DNA from: Saksenaea vasiformis B4078
Taxonomy: Eukaryota; Mucoromycota; Mucoromycetes; Mucorales; Saksenaeaceae
Reading direction: 5' to 3'
NCBI GenBank assembly: GCA_000697055.1
Contig: JNDT01002401.1
Span: 49,604 to 113,603, forward strand
Length of the DNA: 64,000 bases
Position numbers and translations under genes: made by a program. The notes beneath the pieces are model-generated. The model searched no databases and was not told where the DNA came from. It was given only the letters and a program-made list of their open reading frames with translations. Within the stretch, counting starts at the first letter, position 1. Every line of letters begins with the position of its first letter. Positions 36,388 through 51,876 of the stretch are shown here, one piece after another.

Positions 36388-38265
36388 ATGCCTTCTGATC
36401 TACTCGCGCTGGCAAAGCGTGGACCTTTGGAGCGCGTATGGCTTGCTTCTCACTGCGAACGGAAAGTTTCAAAATCACAGTTCCTCCAGACAGATCTCGA
36501 GAAAACTATTGGTAGGATGATTATCTCCTAGACAACCAAGGGAAAAAAAAAAAAGAGAAAGAGCTCATCCTGACCAAAACCCCCTGTAAAAAATAGATGC
36601 CATCACAACCGATCAAGATGAACCGTTGACACTTCGAATTTCTGGTCAACTTTTGCTTGGTGTTACTCGTATCTACTCGCGCAAAACTCGGTACCTGTTA
36701 GAAGATTGTAACGAAGCTTATGTTAAAATCAAATCGGTATACGCATGTCATACAATGAACCATCATTAATATGTTTCTATAGGCTTTTAAAAAGGGCAAT
36801 GTCAACATGCCTGATATTCAACAAACTGTAGCCAATCTGAACGCCATTACCTTAGCGGAAGATCTGACTGAATTCGACCTTATGCTACCAGACGCACCTT
36901 TCAACACTACGTGAGTATCGTTGTTATGGTATCGATAGGCGTCTTATTGTCCTTTGCTAGGCCTTGGACTGGCAGAGATCCTGTTCTTGACTCGCTTTCG
37001 ATGTCACAAGATATCACGATGAACGACATGTCCTTCAACGATTACAGCTGGGCGTTTAGTGATATTGACCAGGGCCGCAACCTCCTTGAAGGCGAGCAAG
37101 GCGGTGGCATTGGAGCAGATGCTCTCGGTCTGGAATTCAGCGACAGAGAACGTGGTGTACGCGACGTTGACCATTCGTTCACTGCTGAAGAACTCAGTGA
37201 ACCATTAAAAGACATGAATATCGACGACAAGCAACAAGAAACCCGAACGGAAAACCCATTCCAGTTCGATGACGATTTCTTGGATTACGATTTCGACTTT
37301 GGCGAAACTGATCAACGTCCTGCCCAACCCGAAAATGAGACCGAACATCAGACTGCCTCCGATGCCGACGGCTCCATCAGTGCTCTTATGGAATCAGGTA
37401 CAACAGAAGCAAGCTATCTGTAGACAAGTACCTTAACCTGCTTTTATAACAGGCATCACACGCGATTGGGATGCAGAATCAACTACCACAACCTCTCCTG
37501 TTCGCCGCCGTCGACGACTTGTCGTGGATAAGGTGACTGAAATCCCTCATGAAGAGATCCGTCAACGTATGAACGACACATCAGCCATTATCGACAAGGT
37601 AAATCAAGAAAAAGTGAAAAGAAAAGGAAAGCTGAACATAGAGCTTTTCAGTCTGTGAACGTCCGTAAACCGAAACGTAAGCTGGCTCAACCTGATCTGT
37701 CAGTACCTTCCTGCGGCGTCAGTCTCGATGTGGAGCCATTCATTGCCGAGTTGACGAAAAAACGCAGAGCATCAAGGGCTTTGGACACGGCGCAAAGAGA
37801 CACACGAGTAGACGATATGGTGTTCGACGATTCGCTGCCTGTAGACCAGCCTGCACGAACGGATGCAGCAAACGATCAAGCGTTTGATTACGATCTCGAT
37901 TACGACTTTGGCAGTTTCGATGTTCGTTTTTGTTTACCTTTTTAAAATGTCGTTACTGATAGACTTCTTTTTAGGCCGGTCCGGAGGAACGTCCGCCTAC
38001 AACCACGGAGCTGAACATGGACGATCGTTTTGCTACACAAGCTAGTCAAACGTCGGTGTTCAACAGGGATACCCGTCAAACGGTGGAAGTACTGCAAAAC
38101 AAACTTGCCACAGCCCCTTCTGTCGAGTTCAGTGAACTAGCGCCGACCACAAGTGGGAGGGCCGATGCAGCACGTCTCTTTTATGACATACTGGTGCTCT
38201 CCACAAAAAATATGATCAAGGTCAAACAAGCCCGATCTTTCGGCGAAATTCAGATCCGTCAGTAA
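36388..38265 (+). CDS. RAD21: Cohesin subunit Rad21/Scc1 (kleisin)
   Basis: Seven exons: 36388-36511, 36597-36736, 36783-36910, 36961-37397, 37453-37598, 37652-37921, 37975-38265; 511 codons plus stop. The N-terminal kleisin domain reads [35 protein letters not shown], then [20 protein letters not shown]. Acidic [10 protein letters not shown] and a long Asp/Glu-rich middle follow. The C-terminal winged helix includes [20 protein letters not shown] and ends EIQIRQ. Rad21 closes the Smc1-Smc3 ring and is cut by separase. The usual MFYS start is replaced by [12 protein letters not shown] with the same spacing to the conserved block. Length is slightly short for the family. Rec8 is less likely given the Rad21-like N-terminus. 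Confidence 0.92.
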
Positions 38266-38354
38266 AAAGAAAAAGACGTTACTCCCAAATGATTCCATTT
38301 TCCCCGTTTTCCTACTTTCTCCTTTGTCTAGCTTCTTTTATTGTCGATTTTTAT

Positions 38355-39449
38355 TCAGTATTTAGCAACAAAATGGCCGTTGATATCGGCTTGAAGCTTT
38401 TTCATGATCTCTGCTGCGGACAGCGTACCTTGGTCTGTGTACTTTGCTGCTTCACCCGCATTGGCGCCGGATAACAAAAGCATATAGTCTTTGATACCAT
38501 TCTTTGTTGCATAAGCAGTGATATCAGTTGTCTTTGCTGAGTGGATATCGTAGTGGGGGATGATAGCAGGATCTAGACGGTCCATCTTATCCACAAATGC
38601 ATTTGGAAAAGCGCGAGCACGTCTGCCGGTAAGCCCGCGCGTAATGCGTGTCGGCTGTTCCTGCTCACTGTGCAGCAGCACGTCGCGGTGAGTAAGTGGC
38701 GTTGAAGATTCCTTGGCAAGCATAAAGAGTGTGCCCAAGACAACACCATCTGCGTGCCATTCTTTCAGTGCCTCGGCAGCGCGCTGGCCATTACTGATGC
38801 CGCCCGCGGCCAGCACAGGCATATCTGTCACAGCAGCCTTGATTGCTTTCACCAGCTCTCGGGTTGGCAGCTCCTGTTCGCCGTTGGGATTAATAAACGT
38901 TCCACGATGGCCGCCTGCTTCGATTCCCTGCGCTACGACGGCGTCGGCTCGATGGCGCTTCAGGACAACGGCTTCCTCGGCCGATGTGGCCGTTCCGATT
39001 AAATAGACCCCTGCTTTTTTGAGTTGATCCACCACATCCGATGGTAGAAGACCAAAAGTGAACGAGACGACGCGAACATCTTCTTCCAAAATCACCGCGA
39101 CTTGGGAGCGCAATGGCGGGGAGCGTGGGACATATTTTCCTGGTGGGGAAATACCAAGTTCCTGTCGTATCGCCTGAAGCGCGGAATCGCTTGGATAGGC
39201 GGACTGAAGCTCTTGCGGGTCGATTTCTGGGTTGGAACGGGCAAACAAGTTGACGGCAAACGTGCCCGTCGTCTTCTCCTTGATCGCCCTGATGGCATTG
39301 CGCATGGCGTCGGGCGGCATCATCGCTGCTGCCAATGAACCCAACCCTCCGCTGTTGCAGATACTGGCCACGAGCTCAGGATTCGTATGTCCTCCACAAG
39401 GCGCCTGGATAATTGGATAACGTAATTGAAGTGCACGACACAACGACAT
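38355..39449 (-). CDS. Nitronate monooxygenase (2-nitropropane dioxygenase family)
   Basis: A single uninterrupted frame of 364 codons starting at ATG 39449. Motifs of FMN-dependent nitronate monooxygenases are clear: YPIIQAPCGGHTNPELVAS, NSGGLGSLAAAMM, FAVNLFAR, the flavin/active-site block VAQGIEAGGHRG (with the catalytic His) and phosphate-binding PVLAAGGISNG. The enzyme oxidises toxic propionate-3-nitronate or alkyl nitronates to carbonyl compounds. The gene is intronless, unlike almost all neighbours, and somewhat GC-richer. That, and the strongly bacterial look of the family, hints at acquisition from bacteria (inference). Its 3' end faces Rad21, 89 bp away. Confidence 0.92.
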   Translation of the reverse strand: MSLCRALQLRYPIIQAPCGGHTNPELVASICNSGGLGSLAAAMMPPDAMRNAIRAIKEKTTGTFAVNLFARSNPEIDPQELQSAYPSDSALQAIRQELGISPPGKYVPRSPPLRSQVAVILEEDVRVVSFTFGLLPSDVVDQLKKAGVYLIGTATSAEEAVVLKRHRADAVVAQGIEAGGHRGTFINPNGEQELPTRELVKAIKAAVTDMPVLAAGGISNGQRAAEALKEWHADGVVLGTLFMLAKESSTPLTHRDVLLHSEQEQPTRITRGLTGRRARAFPNAFVDKMDRLDPAIIPHYDIHSAKTTDITAYATKNGIKDYMLLLSGANAGEAAKYTDQGTLSAAEIMKKLQADINGHFVAKY

Positions 39450-39926
39450 ATTCGATGGTTAGAAAAGCGGGGAAGAAAGGGCGGACGTAGCGCTGACTCA
39501 TCCTGCGACGAACGTCTGCATATAGCTATTGCGCTGTTTCAAATTGAAACTTCCCCAACGTTAAGCAACTCCTTCCACAATCAATCTCTCGCTCTCTCGC
39601 TCTACAAATATCTCTCGTTTACAACTAGTTCTATTTTGCTTCCTTTCATCGATGCATGGCATGAGGATCGCTTGCATAGAAACTACTTTTTAAGGAAGGA
39701 CGGGTATAAGTTATCCCACGAAAGTCCTCACCATCTCAAGATGAGCCATGCCACAGCCACAGCACATGTAGACTAAGTGCGCTACGTTGGAATTTTTGCC
39801 AAAAACTCACATGTTGTAGTAGAGATAGAGTTAGCGGCTGAGCAAACGTTGTTTGGTTTTCCGATGCGCTAGTTGTCATGCAAAAAGGTGTTTATTTTTT
39901 TTTATGTACAAAAAAGTATGAAAGAA
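39450..39926. other. Promoter of the nitronate monooxygenase gene and 3' UTR of RPC2
   Basis: About 480 bp with a CT-repeat tract (about 39585-39620) that would be GA-rich on the transcribed strand, and AT-rich sequence at 39880-39926. No coding region. Confidence 0.5.
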
Positions 39927-44267
<4,341 letters not shown>

Positions 44268-44809
44268 GGCGAACAAACGTCCGTCCTGAGACAACTCTCA
44301 GCAAAGCGAATTGCCAATGTAAGCCACAGTGACTGTGAGAACACCAGGCTCTTGACGAAGACGACTCCACTCTTTCCAGCGATGTTTCTTAAACATGGAG
44401 TGTTTACATCCATTTCAAAGGAAGCGTCGCGTTCGACACTGTGGTAAACTAACTGACGTTCATTCTTAGGTTTTTCTCTGGGATAATGTTTGTGGACGCT
44501 AAATAGCGTTTCTGAAACCGTTTGAAAGTTTGAGTCTATGAAACTTCGTATTGGGCAGTTACCTTGAAATACATACTCTATATAACGTCAAAAAATAAGA
44601 AAAACGAACAAGGACGATCCTCTGCACCCAAGAACATTTGTATCTAAAAGAGGGAATTTAACCGGATATCCAATTTCGATGAAGAATTGTTTGGCTTGGT
44701 ACGCACAATGGTTGCTACGAAATTTTTAATGCCGCACGCGAATCAGCACTGCTCACAGTGCAAAACGATAAAAACGAAGGGAGACTTGTTACTGTTTATT
44801 GAACACCTT
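44268..44809. other. Promoter region of RPC2
   Basis: About 540 bp upstream of RPC2, ending where the repeat begins. Nothing else is recognised. Confidence 0.5.
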
Positions 44810-45620
44810 TCTACGCTATTCTAAATAAACTATGCATCCATGAAGAAGGGAGTTTGCGTTAAGGGAATAATTGAATAGGCGGCCACTAGTTAATGAATTG
44901 GCAACAAAATCGTGTGTATACTTGCATCAACTTGGTCCCCAGATGGACGCATAATTTATTGGAGCACCATAAAAAATCATTCACGGTTAGTAAATGGAGA
45001 ATGCTTTGATGTCAGTTTGCTTATCTCCAAGGTAATCAGGCCAGAAATCTGGGCCAAGCCCGTACCTAGGTCCGGTGGGGCCAGCATGAGGGGGGAAATT
45101 TGGCGACGACGGCCAGCGATAAGAGTGTACGCCATGCAGAGGACTTGAAGTGATGCAAACTTCCGGCGAGGTTCTGTTGTGGAAGTTGGATAAGGCAGCG
45201 TGCGATGACGCTTGCTTACCTGGTGGTGAACAAGGGACTGCATCACAGCCAGGACGGTTCGGGACAGAGGTCATGCAGGCTAAAAGATAGACAGGAAAAC
45301 ATGAATAATTGTGTATGAATACAAATTGACGTCCTTATCGGGGATGCTAAAAGTAAACAGAGCCAAAGAAATTTGTGCGTTCCTTTAAGTACGGATTAAT
45401 TCTGGATGGAATCTGTGCTTACCTTGAAACGTTACTGCTTTCCGAAAGGATACCGAAAGACCATCATTAAAGAACTTTAATGCAAAAATAGGGTTACTCG
45501 GGTGCGAGCTATTCCTTGGATTGACACAAAATAAACCGCTTCTCCGCTCCAAGACCTATCACCTTTCAGAGCAAAATTTATTCAATTTAAACGTAATGCG
45601 ATATTTATTTGATGTAGATG
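44810..45620 (+). repeat. Transposon-derived repeat, long copy
   Basis: This segment matches the short copy at 4.6-4.9 kb (reverse) at both ends, and the stretch 48.13-48.80 kb (reverse) over 44.93-45.62 kb. Coding-like wording LTQNKPLLRSKTYHLS and NLFNLNVMRYLF lies at the right end. A fragment at 45245-45290 (gggacagaggtcatgcaggc) recurs at 48.47 kb. The left part holds an inverted motif: aaataaactatgcatccat at about 44823 against atggacgcataatttattgg at about 44943. It is a decayed element, probably a non-autonomous or degenerate DNA transposon; the class is not determined. Confidence 0.7.
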
Positions 45621-48129
45621 CTCAGTCAAAATCCAGTATCCGCCGGTATATCCAACGTTACAAAAATAGGATCAAAATAGTCGAATGGATGGAGACGCAG
45701 ACGACTTATGAGTCAATGCAGCCGGAAGAAATAAAGAGATCAAGATGTGAAGGATCCATGATGCATAATTGCCATTTTCAGACAGTTTCGACGGAAGAAG
45801 ATTGGCTTTTAAAAAGAAAATTCGTTTTTCTTGCTAGCAAGCCTCTGTGGAGACCTGTAATGATGTTGAAAAAAAAACGCTATAAGCATACCAAACACAC
45901 CTATTTGTAGGCGATTACCAAAGGAAAAAGCATCAGTGCCTTCGCCTCACTCGATATATTCTCAAATCAAGAGAAATAATTGCTTAGTTGTCGTATCGGT
46001 GAATTATCCTGAGTAAAGCCATGTTCGCATCCGCAGACTGCCATTCAAAGGGAAAACGGATGCTATTCCGAGAAAGTTCAATTTTTTCGGAGCAATGGAT
46101 GTACAATCCTGTACATCTTCAATTGTATTGAAACCTACCTATTATTCCTTGTGCTTCAATAATAAGAGCACAATCACATGTGAAGGTTAGGATACACCAT
46201 GCTGCACGCTATTGCACCCAGGATGGGATATCTTGCTCATCAATAATACCGATATGATCCCAGTTTTCTTTATCGTTTACTCCAATCACTTTTTCCTTAA
46301 TACAAAGGTTCCAGACCCTTATGGCGTTCTTCACATGTATATCGTTCTGTCGGTTGATAGATCCGGTTGTTAATTAAACGATAGTACAGAAAAGATAAAT
46401 GGGCATGGCATACAAGATATCTTGGACTGTATCACAAAAGATTCACTATTGTATTAGCCCTTCCCATTGGAATGGCCGTTACATACAGGATATCACGGGG
46501 CTGTTGCTATTACGGATCAGGTTCTCATGTAAGCGGCAGACTTACTTACCTAACCATAACGGAGTTCGTAATTAAGAACCCGCATCAGCGTCTAAACGGC
46601 AGAAGTAACTGTGTAACGTTGTCATGGCACTTCCTCAAGGATAAAACTAAACCTCACGTCTATGCTGCTATCAGGCCACTCGTTAATAGCACTGCATGCG
46701 GCTACTATTGATGGTGATGGACAATAGGGATGAGTGAATGCCTAAGAAGGTAAAGACTGACAACAGATAGGGTAGAAGATCGGATCCAAACCCTGCTACA
46801 CACAGTATCCCTTCCTTCTCCACTGTTCCCTAATCCTTTGCAGCCTCCTTTCCCTGCTCCCGTACAAAATTTCCTCGATCTTTCCTGTTGTGGCTGCCCT
46901 TCTATCTCCTCTTTTCTTTTTTTTTCTCCTTGTTGCTACAAGATTATCCTCACATCCCTGTTACCAGCTGAGAAAGGGCTGATATGTGACCAAAAATAAC
47001 GATACAGTGACAATCAATGAATTGCCACATAATTAATTTTATGCAACGTCAAACTCTATAGAAATCTGCATCTTGCAACCAAGAAATTTCTAAACTTGGA
47101 GAAAACAGCATCGCCTAGCTCACTTACTCTCACCTCTTCGGCAGCAGTTGGTCTGGTAGGTACTGAATATAAAGCTTAAAGATGTAGTTGCTACCACTGT
47201 TCAACGTACTGAGTCATCTGATTTAAGGAGACTAAGATATTGGACTTTTACGTGAGCTTTTGCGCAGAGAACCCGATACTTTTACGTCAATCCAAAGCGC
47301 GTAGCGCGATGCCACTCGAAAGGCACCAAATAGCGGTCGTTTAAAACGATGCATGATTCTTTTCTCGGGATCGCGGTATGTACTTTGATCGAGTACACAT
47401 ACATCAACGCTCAGTCTTTTTGCTCTTTCTTTGGAATCATGATCTTGGTCGCGAACTGCCTTGTTGTGGCACTTTCCTTAGGATTACGTACAAAGTCGAA
47501 GTGGTTGTAGATGTAACTTTATTCGTTGAATATTTCTACGATAATATAATACCATATGTCCGGACCAGTAAAAGGATTACAACATGACGATTCAACATCA
47601 ATATTTTACATGTCACGCGATCTACAATAGCGATTGTTTGTTGCATAAGATAGAATCTTTTTAAAAGAGAAACGCCTGTCCGCCAGCAACAAGCACGGCA
47701 GTTCAATTGTTGGTAGGTGAATATAAGGGTGCGGATGACCTCCAAAGGGAATGGTGGTTCTCCGTTGCTCTGCAAAGACAAGCATCTTATCTTTCGTAAT
47801 CTGCAGTATAGAAAAGGTCAGAGTCCTCCTGACAGGATGTACGCAGTCGCCTTGTAAAGTTCGAGTGTTGAGAACCGCACGTTGTGTAATCTGTACGTTT
47901 TGAGGACAGTCATCGCTGTTGAGGCCTCGAGACTTTTTGAAGTGTCACCACAGGTGTGTTGCATTTACTCTTGTTTGGTTCCCGAGGGTGCCTTAAAGAT
48001 TACACGCTCATCTTCCAGAACGCCAATCATTGTAGAATAATAGATTCAGTCGGCGAAGGTTGACGCCGATTAATCTTTGGTCCATGACCCACCTTTTCAT
48101 ATAGTGAGACACTATTTTCAGTGAGCCTT
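45621..48129. other. Gene-free stretch
   Basis: No coding or RNA gene was recognised over 2.5 kb. The open frame running out of the repeat to 45910 (SIRRYIQRYKNRIKIVEWME) may be the continuation of the transposon protein. A CT-rich tract sits at about 46800-46930. Confidence 0.5.
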
Positions 48130-48800
48130 GGCACCAGATAAGTGTTATCTTACGTTCAAGTTGAATAAATTTTGCGCTGGAAAGCGGTGCGTCTTGGCGC
48201 TGAGAAATTGTGTCATTTAAGGAACAATTTGCGACTGGATGTCCTCAGTTTTGTATTGAAGTGTTTCAGTGATGGCTTTTCGGTATTCCATCGGAAGCAG
48301 TGAAAAGATTTCAAGGACAGGTTCCACTTGAGATGATCAGCATTTAAAGCGACGTATGAATTTCCTGTTCTTTTTCCTTTGGTTCCGTTCTTCCATAAAC
48401 ATCCGGGTGAGAATGTCAGTTCACACACATACAGGATCATTTATTTTTTACTTATCTATCGTTTAGCCTGCATGACCCCTGTCTCGAACCGTCTCGGCTG
48501 TGCTGTAGCTCTCTATTCACTATCAGATGAACAACTGCTGTTACCCGCAATGTCACTAATTTTCCACGAGAGAATTCTTGCCAGGGAGCTACATCGTTTC
48601 AAGTCGTCAACAGTGCTTTCATCATTAGCCGATATGCCAGATTCTCCCCACGTCGTTCTCAACCGGCCAAGCTGCAGGGCAGACCCGCACAACTACGTGG
48701 GGTTACATTGTGGTCAGTTGGACACAAAGCATTTTCCATTTACTGGCCGTGAATGATTTTTTATGCCGCTCCAATAAGTTATGCGTCCATGAAATTAGCC
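48130..48800 (-). repeat. Transposon-derived repeat, second long copy (inverted)
   Basis: The reverse strand matches 44.93-45.62 kb from atggacgcataacttattgg (about 48790) through cattcacggccagtaaatgg, gacaggggtcatgcaggcta (about 48470) and the block around 48250-48330. That block reads SLLPMEYRKAITETLQYKTE on the minus strand. It ends near 48140 in ccagcgcaaaatttattcaa. The two copies face each other about 2.5 kb apart. Confidence 0.7.
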
Positions 48801-48937
48801 CATGGTTCTATTCTTAAGCTTTGCAGGTGGATTAAACAGCTTCGAATACTCAAAGGAGGAAGTTTTGGAAGCAGTGCTCGATCTACAAAAGGAACAATAA
48901 ATGACTTTTTTTTCTTTTACAAAAGCAACAAGCGTTT

Positions 48938-50263
48938 TTAATTATCAAAATTGGACTCTAGTATGGCGCGGATGATTTCGCGTTTCTGAGATGCTTGCAC
49001 ACCGCTCCTAGAGTCCAATGGACATGCTGTGCCCCCTTGCTCGTCTTCGCCGTCAACAACATCTTCGTCCATCCACATGTCCTCGTTCGCGTCCTCCAAA
49101 AGGAAATAGTGCAAGACGACGCATGCACGGATCCAATAGCACGCTCGACGAACATCCTTCTCCTTTGCCACTGCCACCCGGAGACCCTTCAAACTCTGGA
49201 ACCGACCTTTAAGGATGCCAATGCAATGCTCTACACAAACACGAGCATTGCTGAGTCGATAGTTAAATCTTTTTAACTCAGGAGAGAATTCTCCATTGGC
49301 TGGTTTCTTGTATGCCGGCACGATTGTCGAAGATGGGGCATACGCAGAATCTGCAAGCAGATACGCGTCCCGGGCGAAATACGCTCCTGCTGTCTGACTG
49401 AGTGGGCTGTTCTGGAAGACCCTGGCATCATGGGCACATCCACGCCAACTGGTGTAGCACATCCGTATGCGCTTCTGGTCGCCGCAAACGATCATTGCAG
49501 AAAGGCTATAACGCCCTTTTCTACTATAGTAGTCCTCAGCATCGACTTCTGGTTTGCACTCAAAGGGGAAATAAAGTACCATCCACAAAGCCAATGCAAT
49601 GAGGAAAACAGCTTTGCTCATGGATCCTTTGACTGATCTGCTTCTGTTTCTCCTGACTAGGCCAGCAAACCTGATCTTTCTCCAGATCAAGGAGCGCGAC
49701 GATTACTCTGTCCACGTAATTGTAAACAGAGCCCCTCTACCAAGTACATGCTATCGTATTAGCATTATAAAAATGGAGTGTGGCTATAACTAACCAGAGA
49801 CTCCAAAGTAGCGAGCGACTCCGCCAGCCGCAGCACCGTTTCCGTGCATACCGAGAACCTGCAGAGCGATCAAGAGCTGCAATACGATGGGCTTCTGCGG
49901 TTTAAATGGTACGCTCTTGAATACTTCATGACATTCGATTGTGCTGAGCTGCATTCTTGCCTCTTACTTGAATTTTTTCCTTTGTCAGACAACCCGGAGC
50001 AACCAGTTGATCCGCTTGGAAGCACGAGAAACACGTCCCTGGGGACCAAGTTATCGTGAAGATAACGCGCTGGCATACAGCAAGATCAACATTTCTTCCA
50101 TGTCGTAAGTGTCCTCATAAGTTTCTCCGAGATCCTCGAAATCTTCTTCGGTCTCGCAGCATTCTTCTTCGGAATCCTCGTCCAACTGATTCAGGTACAT
50201 GTGGAACAAGATGACACTTTCAAGAGTTCTAAGAAACCTTCGTCTTTCAGAAATATGCGACAT
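48938..50263 (-). pseudogene. Decayed PIF/Harbinger (HARBI1-like) transposase
   Basis: The minus strand starts at ATG 50263 (MSHISERRRFLRTLESVILF). It continues through an acidic patch (SEEECCETEEDFEDLGETY) and, after frame changes, NGAAAGGVARYFGVSG. The DDE_Tnp_4 nuclease core contains FVDGTLFP (first Asp), GCAHDARVFQNSPLS and LLADSAYAPSSTIVPAYKKP (second Asp). NYRLSNARVCVEHCIGILKG (Glu) and an acidic tail ending NFDN at 48938 complete it. At least two frameshifts (near 50.03 kb and 49.56 kb) and stops in the LLRVV..EARM stretch break it. The order and motifs are those of Harbinger transposases, which cut and paste DNA with a separate Myb-like partner. No partner gene was seen nearby. Confidence 0.85.
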
Positions 50264-50440
50264 CGATATCAATTGTAGGAGAAAAAGATTGTTTACGGCA
50301 GCAAGTTTTAGAGAAAAACGCAGTCTTTTATTGTCAGAGGTTTCTAAGTTTATAAAGGTTGGCCGTTTATAAAGTGCGTTCAATACCCAGGAGTATACAC
50401 TCAACACGGTTGGCTGCGGCCAGCGAACTATTCAGCTACC
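50264..50440 (-). promoter_or_regulatory. 5' flank of the Harbinger transposase, shared with a second copy
   Basis: This flank is closely similar to the sequence directly upstream of the ATG at 60808 (+). Shared words include gagtgtatactcct, attgaacgca, ttataaac and ggccgcagcc. It therefore belongs to the element, as leader and promoter; the outermost shared word (gcggtagctgaatagttcg) may be near its terminus. No clear terminal inverted repeat was found at the other end. Confidence 0.6.
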
Positions 50441-51876
50441 GCACTTGATAATGATGAGTTTTACAGATGTGCTGAAACCTCGCCTCGGTGTGATTCTTTT
50501 TGCGCTTTCATGATCCTCTTGCTCTAACTGTAACCGAATACCATGGCACCATAGACCTGTAGATAAACGATGTTTATAGTACAGGGAACGGAGTAGAGAT
50601 CGGCTAGCAGTGCGATTTGTGCAGGAAGAAGATTTTGCTGGTTCCGAGAACATAGTTCCCTCTTTCTTGCAAGGTACTGTTGAAAGCATGACTTCGCTTT
50701 GTTATGCAACCATTATTCTCCGATGGCTTATGCAAAAGTGAGCGCATTCTCATCCATGACACCTAAGATGCTATGCTAGCTGCGTCTTCCACTATTGTTA
50801 AAATTTCTTTTTTTAAATACAACGCTCAGCCCAGACAAAAGGTTACACGAACAGGACGCATTGCACCACATCCTCCCGGAATGGAAAAACAAAGTTGCAC
50901 TGACGCAGAAGTTGATCTTATGTGTTTACTAAAAAAAAAAAAAAGAATGCATCTACGCTATTACAAGTACATTTGCATTGATCAAGGTTCAAGTTCAAGC
51001 TAAGCCAGAATCGTGTTTCCTTCGGAGAAACCATGAATCTGGTTTCTGGGAGGTCGTGTGCAAGCCGCCTCTGATAGGCTTTGATGTTAGATTCCACCTT
51101 TGCACATCACTCTTCTCGAAGGATATTCCTTGCCATCGACAGCATCCTACCCCGCATTTAAAAGGGTGGGGGTGGTGGGGGGAAGTTTTCACCACACACC
51201 CTCTTCTGGCAGCAGCTGTTTTTTAAACAGACTGCAGAAGACTTGAAGCGACACATATATTACTACTATCTGGTAGGTCTTGCTGTTTTAAAACATATTG
51301 ACTGTTTGTGTGGAAGAACAGCATCTTTTCTTGTTATGCATCTGTAGACAAAAAATATGCCGAGACAGACGATATGCGGGCTCGGGAAGACACAGAAGCT
51401 GGTAATTTTTCTCCATCAAGCGAAGCTACTTACCGAGGATGTAAAGCATATACGGAGAAAATGAGTCAAACATCCCGATAAATACTGATGATAGAAAACA
51501 TCCCCTTGAAACATTTCACTTCCAACTTTAGCGTAAAAAACTCAGTTGCTATCAATGCAGAAGCGGTGTGGAGATCTTATATAATGACATGTGGTTTCCC
51601 GTTTGTCATGTCAGTAAATAGTAAAAAAAAAAAAACCCTGCTACAGCGGGTTTTAATTCCATGGGGTATGGATATTTTAAGAACGCAGAAAATGTAAATT
51701 GCTCACGCCATGTTATGTAGACACGCATAAATACTCACTGGAGAACACAGTTGAAGAAACGGACACTGTATAGATAAAGGGTGGCTAAATTTAAAAAACG
51801 AAAAGGTACAAATCCAACGGCACAGCCAAGAGACCGTGGTGATAAGGAGCAAATCACAGAAACAAATCAAATCTGT
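50441..51876. other. Gene-free stretch
   Basis: No gene was recognised. A near-palindrome (aaaaccc-tgctacagc-gggtttt, about 51632-51654) follows an A tract about 220 bp downstream of the Rho1 stop and could form a hairpin. Confidence 0.45.

Noticed and set aside
45521..45910. 129-codon open frame as a host gene
   Set aside because: Its first half is the repeat family also present at 4.7 kb with a stop, so it is treated as transposon debris.
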